From Turicibacter bilis (lineage in GTDB: Bacteria > Bacillota_I > Bacilli_A > MOL361 > Turicibacteraceae): DNA of 64,000 nt. Where the stretch lies: contig NZ_CP071249.1 of assembly GCF_024499055.1 (NCBI RefSeq), forward strand, positions 1,577,501 to 1,641,500. Direction: 5' to 3'. Below, piece by piece: positions 49,276 to 58,937 of this stretch; position 1 is the stretch's first letter, and every line of letters starts with the position of its first letter. Below the pieces are notes generated by a model, which was not told the origin of the DNA, made no database searches, and was given only the letters and a program-made list of their open reading frames with translations. The translations under genes were made by a program, and so were the position numbers.

Positions 49276-49440
49276 CCCTACCAGCGGAGGATAGCTACGG
49301 TCTTAATCTACGTAGCCCAGGGATCTCATTCCCTAGCAGTTGAGGATTAGATTGTCTTCAACAATCGCCAGGGATCCCATTCCCTACCAGCGGAGGATAG
49401 CTACGGTCTTAATCTACGATTAATCCACGTAGCCCAGGGA
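49276..49440 (-). repeat. Three tandem copies of the 51-bp two-stem repeat after pyrB
   Basis: Read minus, units start at about 49439, 49388 and 49337. The middle unit is CCCTGGC, GATTGT-tgaag-ACAATC, TAATCCTCAACT, GCTAGGG. The other two replace the inner hairpin by GCTACG...CGTAGC and the right arm by GGTAGGG. The first has an internal loop extension of about 10 bases carrying the pyrB stop codon. They occupy most of the pyrB-pyrC intergenic region. Confidence 0.85.
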
Positions 49441-50307
49441 TCCCACCAACACTGCCATTCGAATAAATACCCCATTACTCATTTGTTTGAAGATTCGACT
49501 ACGTTTACATTCAACGACATCGTCTGCAATTTCTACTCCGCGGTTAAATGGGGCTGGATGCATAATGATAGCTCCTTCTTTCATGCGTTTTTCACGTTCA
49601 ACCGTTAAGCCATACTGCTCATGGTATTCTTCTTTTGTTAACTGCATTCCACCGTGATGACGCTCATGTTGAACACGAAGTAACATGATAATATCCATTT
49701 CTTCTAGCACATCATCTAAGTTCTCCCATGCGTATCCTTCTTCTTGGAATTGTTCAGGAGCTACTAAGTGAACCTCCATTCCTAATCGGTTCATCACTTC
49801 GATATTTGTGTGAGCTACACGAGAGTGCGCGATGTCACCAACGATTGCAATTTTTAATCCTTCAAATTTACCGTACTCTTGATAAATCGTTAATAAATCT
49901 AATAATGATTGGGTTGGATGATTTCCACTTCCATCTCCTCCGTTGAAGATTGGAATGTTTAAATTAGGAATTAATTCTTCGAAGTAATTATTTTGTGGAT
50001 GGCGAATTACCACTCCATCAACTCCGATTGCTTCAAACGTTTTGACAGTATCGTATAACGTCTCACCTTTTTGAACACTTGACGTTTCAGCTGTGAAATC
50101 CATTGTTTTTAATCCTAATTTTTGTTCTGCCATCATAAATGAGTATTGCGTTCGTGTACTCGGTTCAAAAAAGAGATTAGCTACCACTTTTCCTTCAAGT
50201 TGTGGAATTGTTTCACCAGATGCATAACGATTAGCACGTTCTAAAATTTCCATAATTTCTTCTACTGTAAAATCTGACAATCGTGTTAAATGTTTAATAG
50301 CACTCAT
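49420..50307 (-). CDS. pyrB: Aspartate carbamoyltransferase, catalytic chain
   Basis: First committed step of pyrimidine synthesis, carbamoyl phosphate plus aspartate. The 295 residues contain carbamoyl-phosphate binding FFEPSTRTQYSF, GDGSGNHPTQSLLDLL, and HPAPFNRGVEI. No regulatory chain gene follows, as expected for Firmicutes. The last codons (GSLGYVD and stop) lie inside a 51-bp repeat. A terminator precedes it, so it probably has its own promoter: TTGTTA, 17 bases, TTTAAT is a weak candidate. Confidence 0.97.
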   Translation of the reverse strand: MSAIKHLTRLSDFTVEEIMEILERANRYASGETIPQLEGKVVANLFFEPSTRTQYSFMMAEQKLGLKTMDFTAETSSVQKGETLYDTVKTFEAIGVDGVVIRHPQNNYFEELIPNLNIPIFNGGDGSGNHPTQSLLDLLTIYQEYGKFEGLKIAIVGDIAHSRVAHTNIEVMNRLGMEVHLVAPEQFQEEGYAWENLDDVLEEMDIIMLLRVQHERHHGGMQLTKEEYHEQYGLTVEREKRMKEGAIIMHPAPFNRGVEIADDVVECKRSRIFKQMSNGVFIRMAVLVGSLGYVD

Positions 50308-50381
50308 AATTTCACCCTTTTTTATATAAAATTAAACAATATTCTTCCTTTTTTAACAATATTTTCTATAAAAATATTTAT

Positions 50382-50412
50382 AAAAAAATCAGCAAAGAAG
50401 CTGACTTTTTTA
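50382..50412 (-). terminator. Terminator between uraA and pyrB
   Basis: AAAAAGTCAGC / GCTGATTTTTTT on the minus strand just after the uraA stop. Confidence 0.85.
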
Positions 50413-50419
50413 TAAAGGA

Positions 50420-51784
50420 CTAAATAGCCGTTGTTTGTTCCTTAGTCATTACTGTTTCTGAAGTTGTTGATTCTTCTCCAACTACTTCTAATTCAAATTC
50501 AGTTTTGTTAGATCTTTGTCCATAAGAGGCTTCTTTATCTGGTAAGATTAAGTGTAAGATCACACCAATAATTGCGGCTAATGCCATTCCTGATAAAGTA
50601 ATTTGACCGATGTTGATCGTTAAGCCTCCAATTCCTACGATTAAGATAACTGCTCCAATAATTAAGTTGCGTTGACGTCCGAAATCGATTTGGTTATTGA
50701 TTAAGACGCGTGCCCCTGATGAAGCGATAACTCCGAATAGAAGAATACTTACTCCCCCCATTACGGCACTAGGAATTGTTTGAACTAATGCGGTAAACTT
50801 ACCAATAAATCCTAAAGCAAAGGCTGTCACAGCTGCTCCACCGATGACCCATACAGAAGCAACTTTTGTTAATCCAATGACTCCTGTATTTTCACCATAC
50901 GTTGTATTAGCAGGTCCACCAATAAATCCAGCGAAGAATGTTGCTACTCCATCACCGATTAATGTACGATGTAACCCAGGATTTTTTGTTAAATCACGCC
51001 CGACGATTGATCCCAAAACTAAATGATCTCCAATATGTTCTGTAATTGTTACAATGGCTACTGGCACCATGATTGCTGCTACTTCTAAGTTAAAGACTGG
51101 TTTTGAGTGTAAGAACGCAAAATTAGGCATAGCGAAGAGGCTTGCTTCATTAACTGCGCTAAAGTCGACTAATTGGAAAGCGACAGCTGAAATATATCCC
51201 ACAACAATTCCGCTAAAGATTGGAAGTAGTTGTAATAACCCTTTTGTATAAGTTGAGACAATAATTGCTGTTAATAATGTAATTAAGGCAACCACTATAT
51301 GTTCTGATGCCATGTTAACAGCTGTTCCTGCCAAACTTAACCCAATGACCATAATTGTTGGTCCGATAACAACCGGCGGTAAAATTTTATTTAACCAATC
51401 TGTTCCGATAAACTTAATGATCAAAGCAATCACTAAATAAACTAGCCCAACCATCATTAATCCACCCATTACGGCTCCGTAATTTGGATGACTCGCAATT
51501 GAACCATCTGCATTCAAAGTTGCTCCAAGAGCTAATGCTGAAGTAATTGGGGCGATATAAGCAAATGATGATCCTAAATAAACAGGTGATTTCCCTTTTG
51601 TAACAAATAAATAAAATAACGTTCCAATTCCTGATGATACTAATGCTAAACTAACTGGTAGTCCTGTTAACATCGGAACAAGTACTGTTGATCCAAACAT
51701 GGCTAACACGTGTTGAATGCTTAACGCAATCCAATGTGCTACTTTCGGTTTTTCATGCACATCTAAAATTAATTTCTTTTCCAT
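50420..51784 (-). CDS. uraA: Uracil permease
   Basis: Proton-linked nucleobase transporter of the NCS2 family (pyrP in Bacillus). The 454 residues hold about 14 membrane helices. Family signs: IQHVLAMFGSTVLVP near the start, VYLGSSFAYIAPI, ITEHIGDHLVLGSI (the Glu/His substrate helix) and GGPANTTYGENTGVIGLTKVAS. A PyrR attenuator precedes it. It heads the pyr cluster in the place of Bacillus pyrP. Confidence 0.95.
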   Translation of the reverse strand: MEKKLILDVHEKPKVAHWIALSIQHVLAMFGSTVLVPMLTGLPVSLALVSSGIGTLFYLFVTKGKSPVYLGSSFAYIAPITSALALGATLNADGSIASHPNYGAVMGGLMMVGLVYLVIALIIKFIGTDWLNKILPPVVIGPTIMVIGLSLAGTAVNMASEHIVVALITLLTAIIVSTYTKGLLQLLPIFSGIVVGYISAVAFQLVDFSAVNEASLFAMPNFAFLHSKPVFNLEVAAIMVPVAIVTITEHIGDHLVLGSIVGRDLTKNPGLHRTLIGDGVATFFAGFIGGPANTTYGENTGVIGLTKVASVWVIGGAAVTAFALGFIGKFTALVQTIPSAVMGGVSILLFGVIASSGARVLINNQIDFGRQRNLIIGAVILIVGIGGLTINIGQITLSGMALAAIIGVILHLILPDKEASYGQRSNKTEFELEVVGEESTTSETVMTKEQTTAI

Positions 51785-52074
51785 TATAATTCCTCCTTAG
51801 ATGACTTATCCTATCGGATATCCTTACTTAGAAAGAACACGAAGTTGGTAATAAGTTAGTTTAGACTAGTTAAGTTCGTTCCTATAAAAATTCGTAAAAT
51901 TCTGCAAGATTGCTTACCTAGTATTAGTCATATTAGAAACAAGATATCATTCCAATCTAGCTTCGAGCAGCAGATTTTCTACCAAGTCACCTCATGTCAT
52001 TAAACTCAAAATTCGAGTTTAGACTACGAACTACGACCTGTATGAAATTTCAATTGCCACTTTCAGCTTTTTAA

Positions 52075-52239
52075 ATAAAAAATCCTCTTTCAGCTAACTT
52101 AGGTAGGCCAAAAGAGGATACACGAATTCCATTAAAGGAAGATATAGTTCTATTATCTTTTAAACGTGTTCTTCTCAGCCTCACGGGACCGAATTAAAGC
52201 TTTCTCAGTAATTATAGGAGAAACAGGAAAAAAAGTCAA
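52075..52239 (-). promoter_or_regulatory. uraA promoter and PyrR-type attenuator
   Basis: Promoter TTGACT (52234-52239), 17 bases, TATAAT (52211-52216). The leader carries the PyrR loop GGTCCCGTGAGGCT (52177-52190), the antitermination segment and terminator arms TATCCTCTTTT / GAAAGAGGAT followed by TTTTTT. About 50 bases around the PyrR loop are the same as in the pyrF leader. Confidence 0.92.
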
Positions 52240-52282
52240 CCTTTAATCAATTTTAATCACAATATTCGACTCTATTTTTTAT

Positions 52283-52924
52283 TTAGGCTTGTCCCTTCCA
52301 TTCATTCAAAAATTCCTCGACGAACGTCACCATGAATTCATGGCGCTGATTAGCGATTTTTTTCGCTGTTTCTGTATTCATTAAATCTTTTAATTTAAAT
52401 AATTTTTCATAAAAATGATTAATAACTGTTCCTTTATGTTGGCGATAAGCCGTCTCATCTTCAAACTCCATTGGTAGGATATTTTCATCATACATTTTAG
52501 TTCCTCTTGATCCACCATACATAAATGTTCGACCAACTCCAATTGCTCCAATGGCATCTAATCGGTCCGCATCTTGAACAATTTTGGCTTCAAGTGTGTG
52601 AACAGGTTCACCTGTTCCCCCCTTATAAGAAATATTTTCAATAATGTAGAAAATTTCTTTAAGCTCTACTTGGCTACATCCAAGTGTTTGCAAAAAGATT
52701 AATAATTTAGCCTGTTGCTCTCTTGAATCTTCAAATAACTTGGAGTCAATGACATCATGAACTAACGCTGAAATTAAAACGACACGTTCATTTCCACCCT
52801 CTGATTTTAAAATAGCTTTAGCATTTTTATAAACACGAATCGCATGATCTAAACTATGACCACTCGTATCTTTGCCTAGCTCCTCTTCTAAAAATTCAAC
52901 AATACGTGGATAGACTTGTTCCAT
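52283..52924 (-). CDS. HD-domain phosphohydrolase, YedJ/YpgQ-like
   Basis: About 213 residues. The metal-binding residues are SGHSLDHAIRVYKNA (His...Asp-His), then LISALVHDVIDSK and IVQDADRLDAIGAIGV with RTFMYGGSRG. The family hydrolyses nucleotide-like phosphates; the substrate here is unknown. I chose the ATG at 52922-52924, eight bases past AAAGGA; an ATG 18 bases upstream lacks a site. Confidence 0.9.
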   Translation of the reverse strand: MEQVYPRIVEFLEEELGKDTSGHSLDHAIRVYKNAKAILKSEGGNERVVLISALVHDVIDSKLFEDSREQQAKLLIFLQTLGCSQVELKEIFYIIENISYKGGTGEPVHTLEAKIVQDADRLDAIGAIGVGRTFMYGGSRGTKMYDENILPMEFEDETAYRQHKGTVINHFYEKLFKLKDLMNTETAKKIANQRHEFMVTFVEEFLNEWKGQA

Positions 52925-53006
52925 TTTATTCAGTCCTTTCATAGATGCTTGATTAAACTTATTATATCACCCTCACTTTAAAACGTCTTTTAAATTCATC
53001 AAACAA

Positions 53007-53030
53007 AAAAAGGAAGTCACTAAAGACTTC
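53007..53030 (-). terminator. Terminator after the ROK kinase gene
   Basis: GGAAGTC / GACTTCC hairpin with a 6-base loop; the minus strand continues with TTTTTTTG. Confidence 0.85.
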
Positions 53031-53032
53031 CC

Positions 53033-53929
53033 TTAAGCTGTATATGTTAAATAATGATAAAGCGCACCTATTAAATTCGAATCATTTCTAAACGTACATG
53101 GAACTACTTGGACACCAGGTTTATAGTTCCCAAAATTATCTGAGAAACTATCCACATTTTTTCTAATATATTCTAGCAATAATGGTTGAGCACTAATTCC
53201 CCCACCAATGGCCACACGCTGTGGATCAATTACACATTGAAGGTTAACAATTTGTGCTGCGATTTGTTTTGTAAATTCATCTAAAATTGCTAAAACTTCT
53301 TCATCTCCTTCATTTGCTTTTTCAAAGATGAAATAACCATCCACCTCATCTGGATTTAACTGTTTTACTTCAGCCACTTTACTTGATAATTGTCTTGCTC
53401 CACCGCTAAATCCCCACGTATATTCACCATCATCTAATTTTTGATTATTTAAACGCATTGAGCTAAACTCTCCTGCAAATGATGACGAACCTTTATGAAC
53501 CTTACGGTTAATGACAACCCCTCCGCCAATACCTGTTCCAAGAACAATGACAATCGCATCATTCACATCTTGCAAGCTACCTCTCCACACTTCTGCTAAA
53601 GCTGCACATTTCCCATCATTTTCAATTGTGACCTTAACAGGACAGCGCTCTTGAATTAATTTGACAATTTCCACGTCTGTATTATATCTTAAAAATCCTC
53701 CACTATAAGCATAACCACGTTCAACATCTAAAACCCCTGGCATACTAATGGCTATTCCTTCAACTTCATCTTGATACTGATCATACAAAGAGCCAATAAC
53801 TTCAATTAAACTTTCAACTTTATCAAGTGGTGTTTTAACACTACCTTTTTCTAAAATGGTAGCTTCTTCATCCATTTTTGCATATTTAATTGCACTTCCA
53901 CCGATATCTAAAACTAAATACTTTTTCAC
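53033..53929 (-). CDS. ROK-family sugar kinase
   Basis: Cytoplasmic sugar kinase of 298 residues. ATP motif LDIGGSAIKYAKM, sugar-site ENDGKCAALAEVWRG, VIVLGTGIGGGVVINRK and AIGGGISAQPLLLEYI are ROK features. The usual CxCGxxGC zinc motif is absent, as in beta-glucoside or ManNAc kinases of Gram-positives. The substrate is unknown. Stands alone between HD hydrolase and pepP. Confidence 0.9.
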   Translation of the reverse strand: MKKYLVLDIGGSAIKYAKMDEEATILEKGSVKTPLDKVESLIEVIGSLYDQYQDEVEGIAISMPGVLDVERGYAYSGGFLRYNTDVEIVKLIQERCPVKVTIENDGKCAALAEVWRGSLQDVNDAIVIVLGTGIGGGVVINRKVHKGSSSFAGEFSSMRLNNQKLDDGEYTWGFSGGARQLSSKVAEVKQLNPDEVDGYFIFEKANEGDEEVLAILDEFTKQIAAQIVNLQCVIDPQRVAIGGGISAQPLLLEYIRKNVDSFSDNFGNYKPGVQVVPCTFRNDSNLIGALYHYLTYTA

Positions 53930-54073
53930 GTAAAATCCCCCTCACTTAAAAATGAATTCGTTTACAGGGTTATCATATCACATTAAGTCAGCAAAATTTC
54001 AAGCATTTTGTTAGTTTTATCTAATATTTAGTAATTCATTCGCACTCTCTCTATATTATAAGGATAAGGTTTA

Positions 54074-55864
54074 TCATCTGCTTAATTGAATAGCCTCACG
54101 TTTTAACCATTCTAAAGCTTTTCCTGTTAAATGAGGAGATAAGGTTTCGACTACTTTTTGATGATACTGATTAAACCAAGCTAATTCTTCATCATTTAAC
54201 ATCTCAACAATGATTGCTTTTGTATCAATTGGGAAATACGAGATCGTTTCAAACTCATAAAACTCTCCATATTCAGTTGCACATTTTTCAACAACGAGTA
54301 ATGTATTTTCAATGCGAATTCCATGGCGACCCGCTTCATAAACCCCTGGCTCATTTGTTGTCATCATTCCTGGTTGCAGAGGAACAGTTTGTGTTAATCT
54401 AAATCCTTGTGGCCCTTCATGAACACCACCAAAGTAAGAAACACCGTGTCCTGTTCCACAACGATAATCTAAACCATGCGACCAAAGTGGCTGGCGTGCT
54501 AAAATATCTAAATTTCCTCCTGAGCATCCTTTTTGGAAGACTGCTTTACTCAAATTAATATGGCCTTTTAACACTAGGGTATAATGAATTTTCTCTTCTT
54601 CTGTTAATTCACCTAAGACAAATGTACGTGTAATATCTGTTGTTCCATCTAAATATTGACCTCCAGAATCAATGAGTAAAAACCCTTTTTTCTCAATCAG
54701 TGAGCACTTTTCTTTTGTCGGATTATAATGCATCATCGCCGCATTTGCACCATAAGCAACAATGGCCCCGAAACTTGATCCATAGTTTAACGGCTGATGT
54801 CGACGATAAACTTCTAAAATTTCACGCACATCGTATTCTGTCACTAATTCCCCAGCATCTAATTTTTCATAAATCTCTTGCATGGCACCGACTAAGGCAC
54901 AACTATCTTTGACTTGGGCATTGTGGGTATTTTTAATTTCGGTTTCATTTTTGACCGCTTTTAAGTTGTTTACAAGATCAAATCCCGCTACAACTTCAGC
55001 CCCTTCATGATTAACTAGCACATGATATAAATAATAATTCACCGTCTCAAGTGGACATAAAATGCGCCCAGACACAACAGATGAGGCCAATATCTCATCG
55101 ATTTCATCGTACTCCTTCAAGGTCACTCCATTAGTTGTTAAGTAGTTAGTCACCTCATCTGATAAGCGATGCGAATCAACAAATAAATAAGCTGACTCTT
55201 CTAATACAAGTGCATACGATACCACTAACGGATTAAATAAAATATCATCCCCACGAACATTAAATAACCAAGCGATACTTCCTAATGACGTTAACACATA
55301 TCCGTTTAAGTTTGATTTTTTCATCTCTTGACGAACCATGTTTAACTTATCAGCACAGCTGTATCCCGTATATTTGGTCTCATGAATAAAAACATCTGTA
55401 CTTGGAATCGCTGGACGATCCGTCCAAATTGAATCTAATAAGTCATGTTCTCCACAGACTTTGATTTTTTTTGGCTCAAATGTTTTTAACATTTCTAAAA
55501 CATTTGAAGCGGCTAATACTTTTCCATCAAACCCCACACAACTTCCTTCCTGTAATGTATTAGCTAAATACTCAGTAATTGTCGGGACACCTGATTGTCC
55601 CATTTTAAATAATTGAACTTCACTACCAGCAAGCTCTGACTCTGCCTGAATAAAGTAACGACCATCTGTCCAAAGTCCACTTTCTGTCTCAGTAACAACT
55701 AGTGTCCCTGCTGAACCTGTAAATCCTGATAAGTAGGCGCGTCCTTGCCAATGTGTTGCGACATATTCACTTAAGTGCGCATCTGCACTCGGAATAATGT
55801 ATGCTTGTACCCCAATTCGTTTCATTTCTGTTCTTAATGCTTTAATCTTTTCATTGACGTTCAT
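54074..55864 (-). CDS. Xaa-Pro aminopeptidase (M24B), eukaryote-like long form
   Basis: Cleaves N-terminal residues before proline. At 596 residues it is the three-domain form: two creatinase-like N-terminal domains (to about 310) and a catalytic M24 domain. Metal ligands are in LIDSGGQYLDGTTDITRTF, GTGHGVSYFGGVHEGP, TTNEPGVYEAGRHGIRIEN. The start MNVNEKIKALRTEMKR is sound. Monocistronic. Confidence 0.95.
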   Translation of the reverse strand: MNVNEKIKALRTEMKRIGVQAYIIPSADAHLSEYVATHWQGRAYLSGFTGSAGTLVVTETESGLWTDGRYFIQAESELAGSEVQLFKMGQSGVPTITEYLANTLQEGSCVGFDGKVLAASNVLEMLKTFEPKKIKVCGEHDLLDSIWTDRPAIPSTDVFIHETKYTGYSCADKLNMVRQEMKKSNLNGYVLTSLGSIAWLFNVRGDDILFNPLVVSYALVLEESAYLFVDSHRLSDEVTNYLTTNGVTLKEYDEIDEILASSVVSGRILCPLETVNYYLYHVLVNHEGAEVVAGFDLVNNLKAVKNETEIKNTHNAQVKDSCALVGAMQEIYEKLDAGELVTEYDVREILEVYRRHQPLNYGSSFGAIVAYGANAAMMHYNPTKEKCSLIEKKGFLLIDSGGQYLDGTTDITRTFVLGELTEEEKIHYTLVLKGHINLSKAVFQKGCSGGNLDILARQPLWSHGLDYRCGTGHGVSYFGGVHEGPQGFRLTQTVPLQPGMMTTNEPGVYEAGRHGIRIENTLLVVEKCATEYGEFYEFETISYFPIDTKAIIVEMLNDEELAWFNQYHQKVVETLSPHLTGKALEWLKREAIQLSR

Positions 55865-55936
55865 AGTTTTCTCACTCCTTATTCACGTTAAGAAGATTGT
55901 AGCACGTTTCCTATCAACAGTCATTTATTGGAAAAA

Positions 55937-55960
55937 GAAAAAACGACTAAATCGTCGTTT
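55937..55960 (-). terminator. Terminator after the first unknown-family gene
   Basis: AAACGAC / GTCGTTT hairpin with TTTTTTC following on the minus strand. Directly past the stop codon. Confidence 0.75.
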
Positions 55961-55962
55961 CC

Positions 55963-57375
55963 TCAAAGACAATTATTAATCACGAGTAATAATGACCGAT
56001 AATTCGGGATAATTTCATCTTCACCTAAAACGGTAACAAAGTGTGAGAGGACGGGTTTACACTGTGCTAAAACATCCTTTTCAAGTTGTTCTGGCAACAC
56101 ATTTAGACAAATATCTTTCACAGCATCTCCTGTCCATTCACTTGGAATTTGATCTCGAATCGTATACATCGCTAAGACAAATGTTTGAGTAATTAACTTA
56201 TATTGTTCCTTCGCTTGTTCACTCAAATCATCAAGTGCTTGTTGGATTTGAAGCGTATCTGTAATTTGGTCTGCAAACATAATTAACTTATCAATATCTG
56301 ACTGTTCACTCTCAATGACTTTAACTGTGTTAGAACTTGCATTCTGTAATTCTTCAAAAATATATTCGGCAAATTCATGAGCTCGCGCTGTATGATAATC
56401 GATAGAAAGTTTTACATCAATTTGTTTACAAACATCTTCAAGTAGTGCATAAGTATCTTCATCCTCTGCAATAATTTCACACGGTCTAATTTTAAGTTCA
56501 AGAAATTGCTTTGCTAGTTCTGTAACAATATCTGTCAAGTAAAGCGCAGCTGTTTCCTGAACATCCAGATAAAAAAGTTGTCCTTCTTCAGAATCAACAA
56601 GTGCAGTAACAAGCATAAAAAATGGTTGGCCAGAACCGACCTCAACGACAGGATTAGGCAAATAAAACTGAATTGCTTCTAATGTAATTAGTAATTTGGG
56701 TAATTTCTTCACTCGATAAGCTAACAAATCGTTTTGAAAAATAGTTTTCTTAGGCGTAGGTGCTTTCTTATACAATGTAGCATCGACAAACGTACCGTCC
56801 CATCCTTTTTCTTCTGTATAATATCTTAAATAATATTTACTATCATAAATCTCTGGCACTTTTAAATCTTTCGTCAACTCTAATCTTGCGACAATCATTG
56901 CTTGCTCTAATGCTTTCGTTAAAAATCGACATTGCCATCCATCCGTTAGATACCATGAATAAATTCCTGGATGATGATAACGAAATCTTGGACATTCATT
57001 TTTCCCTTTAAACTGATAGCCTAAAAACATCGCCTGCTCATCATCATGCTCTGTCAAAGCTTCTGGGTTTTCAAAGCTCACGGTTAAACAATTTTTCTTA
57101 ACCTCTGCTTTCATGAAAATATGATCCATATACGCTAAACTCGCCTTATCATATAAATAGCGATACGATTGATAACCGGCCTCTCCTAAATAGACTGATA
57201 ATGAAAAATGCTCTCCCATCATTCCCATAATGCTACAAAATCCATCTATATCTCTCTCATCATCGTGAATGATAAATACTTGAGAGGCATACATCCATTT
57301 CCATGGTTGTAATTTTCGAAAAGCAATTGCTGCTTCATACAATTTGTGCAGCTCAACATTTGTCGCAATCCCCAT
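55963..57375 (-). CDS. Unknown-function protein, first of two paralogues
   Basis: The 470 residues have no signal peptide or membrane helix. It is a clear paralogue of the gene at 60022. Shared marks are LYEAAxxFxxLQPWxWM near the start, GGWQCRFLTKALEQ (TDGWQCRFLTKALEQ here) mid-N-half and ENxLAYRVKKLP around residue 220. I recall DUF7309/DUF6930 families of similar layout, but cannot confirm. It diverges from yidC. Function unknown. Confidence 0.85.
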   Translation of the reverse strand: MGIATNVELHKLYEAAIAFRKLQPWKWMYASQVFIIHDDERDIDGFCSIMGMMGEHFSLSVYLGEAGYQSYRYLYDKASLAYMDHIFMKAEVKKNCLTVSFENPEALTEHDDEQAMFLGYQFKGKNECPRFRYHHPGIYSWYLTDGWQCRFLTKALEQAMIVARLELTKDLKVPEIYDSKYYLRYYTEEKGWDGTFVDATLYKKAPTPKKTIFQNDLLAYRVKKLPKLLITLEAIQFYLPNPVVEVGSGQPFFMLVTALVDSEEGQLFYLDVQETAALYLTDIVTELAKQFLELKIRPCEIIAEDEDTYALLEDVCKQIDVKLSIDYHTARAHEFAEYIFEELQNASSNTVKVIESEQSDIDKLIMFADQITDTLQIQQALDDLSEQAKEQYKLITQTFVLAMYTIRDQIPSEWTGDAVKDICLNVLPEQLEKDVLAQCKPVLSHFVTVLGEDEIIPNYRSLLLVINNCL

Positions 57376-57496
57376 TACACATCACCCTCTCTATGCCCAT
57401 CTTAAATCCCTCTACTTAAATAATATGTCGTTACATCAAGAATCATGTTAAATTAAAACATTTTCACATTTAGGGGGAATTTTAACACGATTTTTA

Positions 57497-57525
57497 TTGA
57501 ATTAGACCTTGTTTTAACTTATAAT
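57497..57525 (+). promoter_or_regulatory. Promoter for the first yidC
   Basis: TTGAAT (57497-57502), 17 bases, TATAAT (57520-57525). The transcript would have a leader of about 100 bases. No obvious riboswitch. Confidence 0.7.
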
Positions 57526-57634
57526 ACGGGTATTGTAGGTATTTTATAGCATTATTTAGTTTATAGTATTGTTGATTATATTCTCATTATTTAACAATAT
57601 ACAAAATACACATTAGGGGAAAGAAGGAATTTAG

Positions 57635-58426
57635 TTGAAAAAGAAGTTAAGTTTAGTACTATGTTTTGTATTAGCAATTGGACTATTATCGGGATGTGCA
57701 ATTTCACCAGAGCCAATTACTGCAGAGACAGCGTCTGGATTATGGGATAAAGTTTTCGTTTTACCATTAGCTTCATTTATTACATTACTTTATAAATTAT
57801 TAGCTAATAACTTAGGTTTCGCGATTATCTCAGCAACAGCAATCGTTCGTTTAGTATTAATGCCATTATATTCAAAATCAAATAAATCAATGGCAGTTAT
57901 GCAAGAAATCCAACCAGAAATGCAACGTATTCAAAAGAAATACGAGAACAAAAAGGATCAAGCGTCTCAAGTTAAAATGCAACAAGAGATGATGGAACTT
58001 TACAAAAAATATAACTATAACCCTATGATGGGATGCGTGCTACCATTCTTACAAATGCCAATCTTCTTAGCATTCTACCAGGCTATTTCTCGCCATCCAT
58101 TAATTAAAGATGCTGGTGCAGCTGAGTTCTTTGGAATCAATTTAGGAGCAACAGGTACAATACCAAACTACGTTTTAGCATTCATCGTGGCTGGATTAAC
58201 AATTTATTCTCAACGTTTAATGAATAAAAACATGGCTGCTAACATGAATTCTCAACAAAATCAAACAAGCAATATGATGATGAAGGTTATGACTTATTAC
58301 TTCCCGTTTGCAATGTTCTCAATCACGATTGGGACACCATTCGCATTCGGTTTATACTTCTTAACTGGACAAATTATGACAATCGTTCAATCGTTAATCT
58401 TCAAACGTCCAGGAGCGAAAAAATAA
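57635..58426 (+). CDS. yidC: Membrane protein insertase YidC, copy 1
   Basis: YidC/Oxa1 insertase of 263 residues, lipoprotein type: signal LCFVLAIGLLSGC with a lipobox. The five-helix core is visible: LYKLLANNLGFAIISATAIVRLVLMPLYSK (split over helix and hydrophilic-groove Arg in VRL), the coiled cytoplasmic hairpin QEIQPEMQRIQKKYEN, then MPIFLAFYQAI. Start is TTG 57635 behind AGAAGG. The paralogue at 59116 is closely similar. Two YidC proteins (SpoIIIJ/YqjG) are normal for spore formers, but usually not adjacent. Confidence 0.96.
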   Translation: MKKKLSLVLCFVLAIGLLSGCAISPEPITAETASGLWDKVFVLPLASFITLLYKLLANNLGFAIISATAIVRLVLMPLYSKSNKSMAVMQEIQPEMQRIQKKYENKKDQASQVKMQQEMMELYKKYNYNPMMGCVLPFLQMPIFLAFYQAISRHPLIKDAGAAEFFGINLGATGTIPNYVLAFIVAGLTIYSQRLMNKNMAANMNSQQNQTSNMMMKVMTYYFPFAMFSITIGTPFAFGLYFLTGQIMTIVQSLIFKRPGAKK

Positions 58427-58435
58427 TAATGAATT

Positions 58436-58472
58436 TTAAAGCTTATTCTATTTGGAATAAGCTTTTTTTATA
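58436..58472 (+). terminator. Terminator after yidC copy 1
   Basis: AAAGCTTATTC / GAATAAGCTTT plus T7. The same hairpin sequence follows copy 2. Confidence 0.92.
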
Positions 58473-58784
58473 GCTAATCATCTCCACCCAACACCGATGT
58501 GACGAACTGGCTCTAGCAATGTCCTTAATTACTGTTTTATATGATATGTCTTTCATCTTCTTAAAATATAGCTACCAGTTGTATAACAAAAAAATTATAA
58601 AAGTATTGTATGTTCGGCATATTTAGACACATCCTAAAAAACTCTAATGTTATATTATCTATGACACAATGATTCAGAAGATGAAAAATCAATTAACTCT
58701 ATAGACAAATAGAAATGTTTTTCATCTTTCTAAGTCAGTCTTAGTAATTAACCGTGTTCGATATTAAGGCATCCTATCGTCCAA

Positions 58785-58937
58785 GGGTCACCTAGTGATT
58801 TCTGAAAGAAATCTATTCCTCAACTGCTAGGGCTTGGGTCACCTAGCGATTTCTGAAAGAAATCTATTCCTCAACTGCTAGGGCTTGGGTCACCTAGCGA
58901 TTTCTGAAAGAAATCTATTCCTCCATTACTAGGGCTT
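58785..58937 (-). repeat. Three tandem copies of the 51-bp two-stem repeat between the yidC genes
   Basis: Exact 51-base period from 58785, 58836 and 58887. Minus reading: CCCTAGC arm AGTTGAGGAATA spacer, hairpin GATTTC-TTTCA-GAAATC and arm GCTAGGTGACCC (unit order depends on strand chosen; arms and spacer match the 49 kb copies in reverse). The first two units differ at one base (TGAT/CGAT); the third has changes near its end. The remaining parts of 58473-59115 show no gene. Confidence 0.92.

Noticed and set aside
58785-58937. CRISPR array at the tandem repeats
   Set aside because: The units are directly abutting with a 51-base period and no unique spacers; no cas genes nearby.
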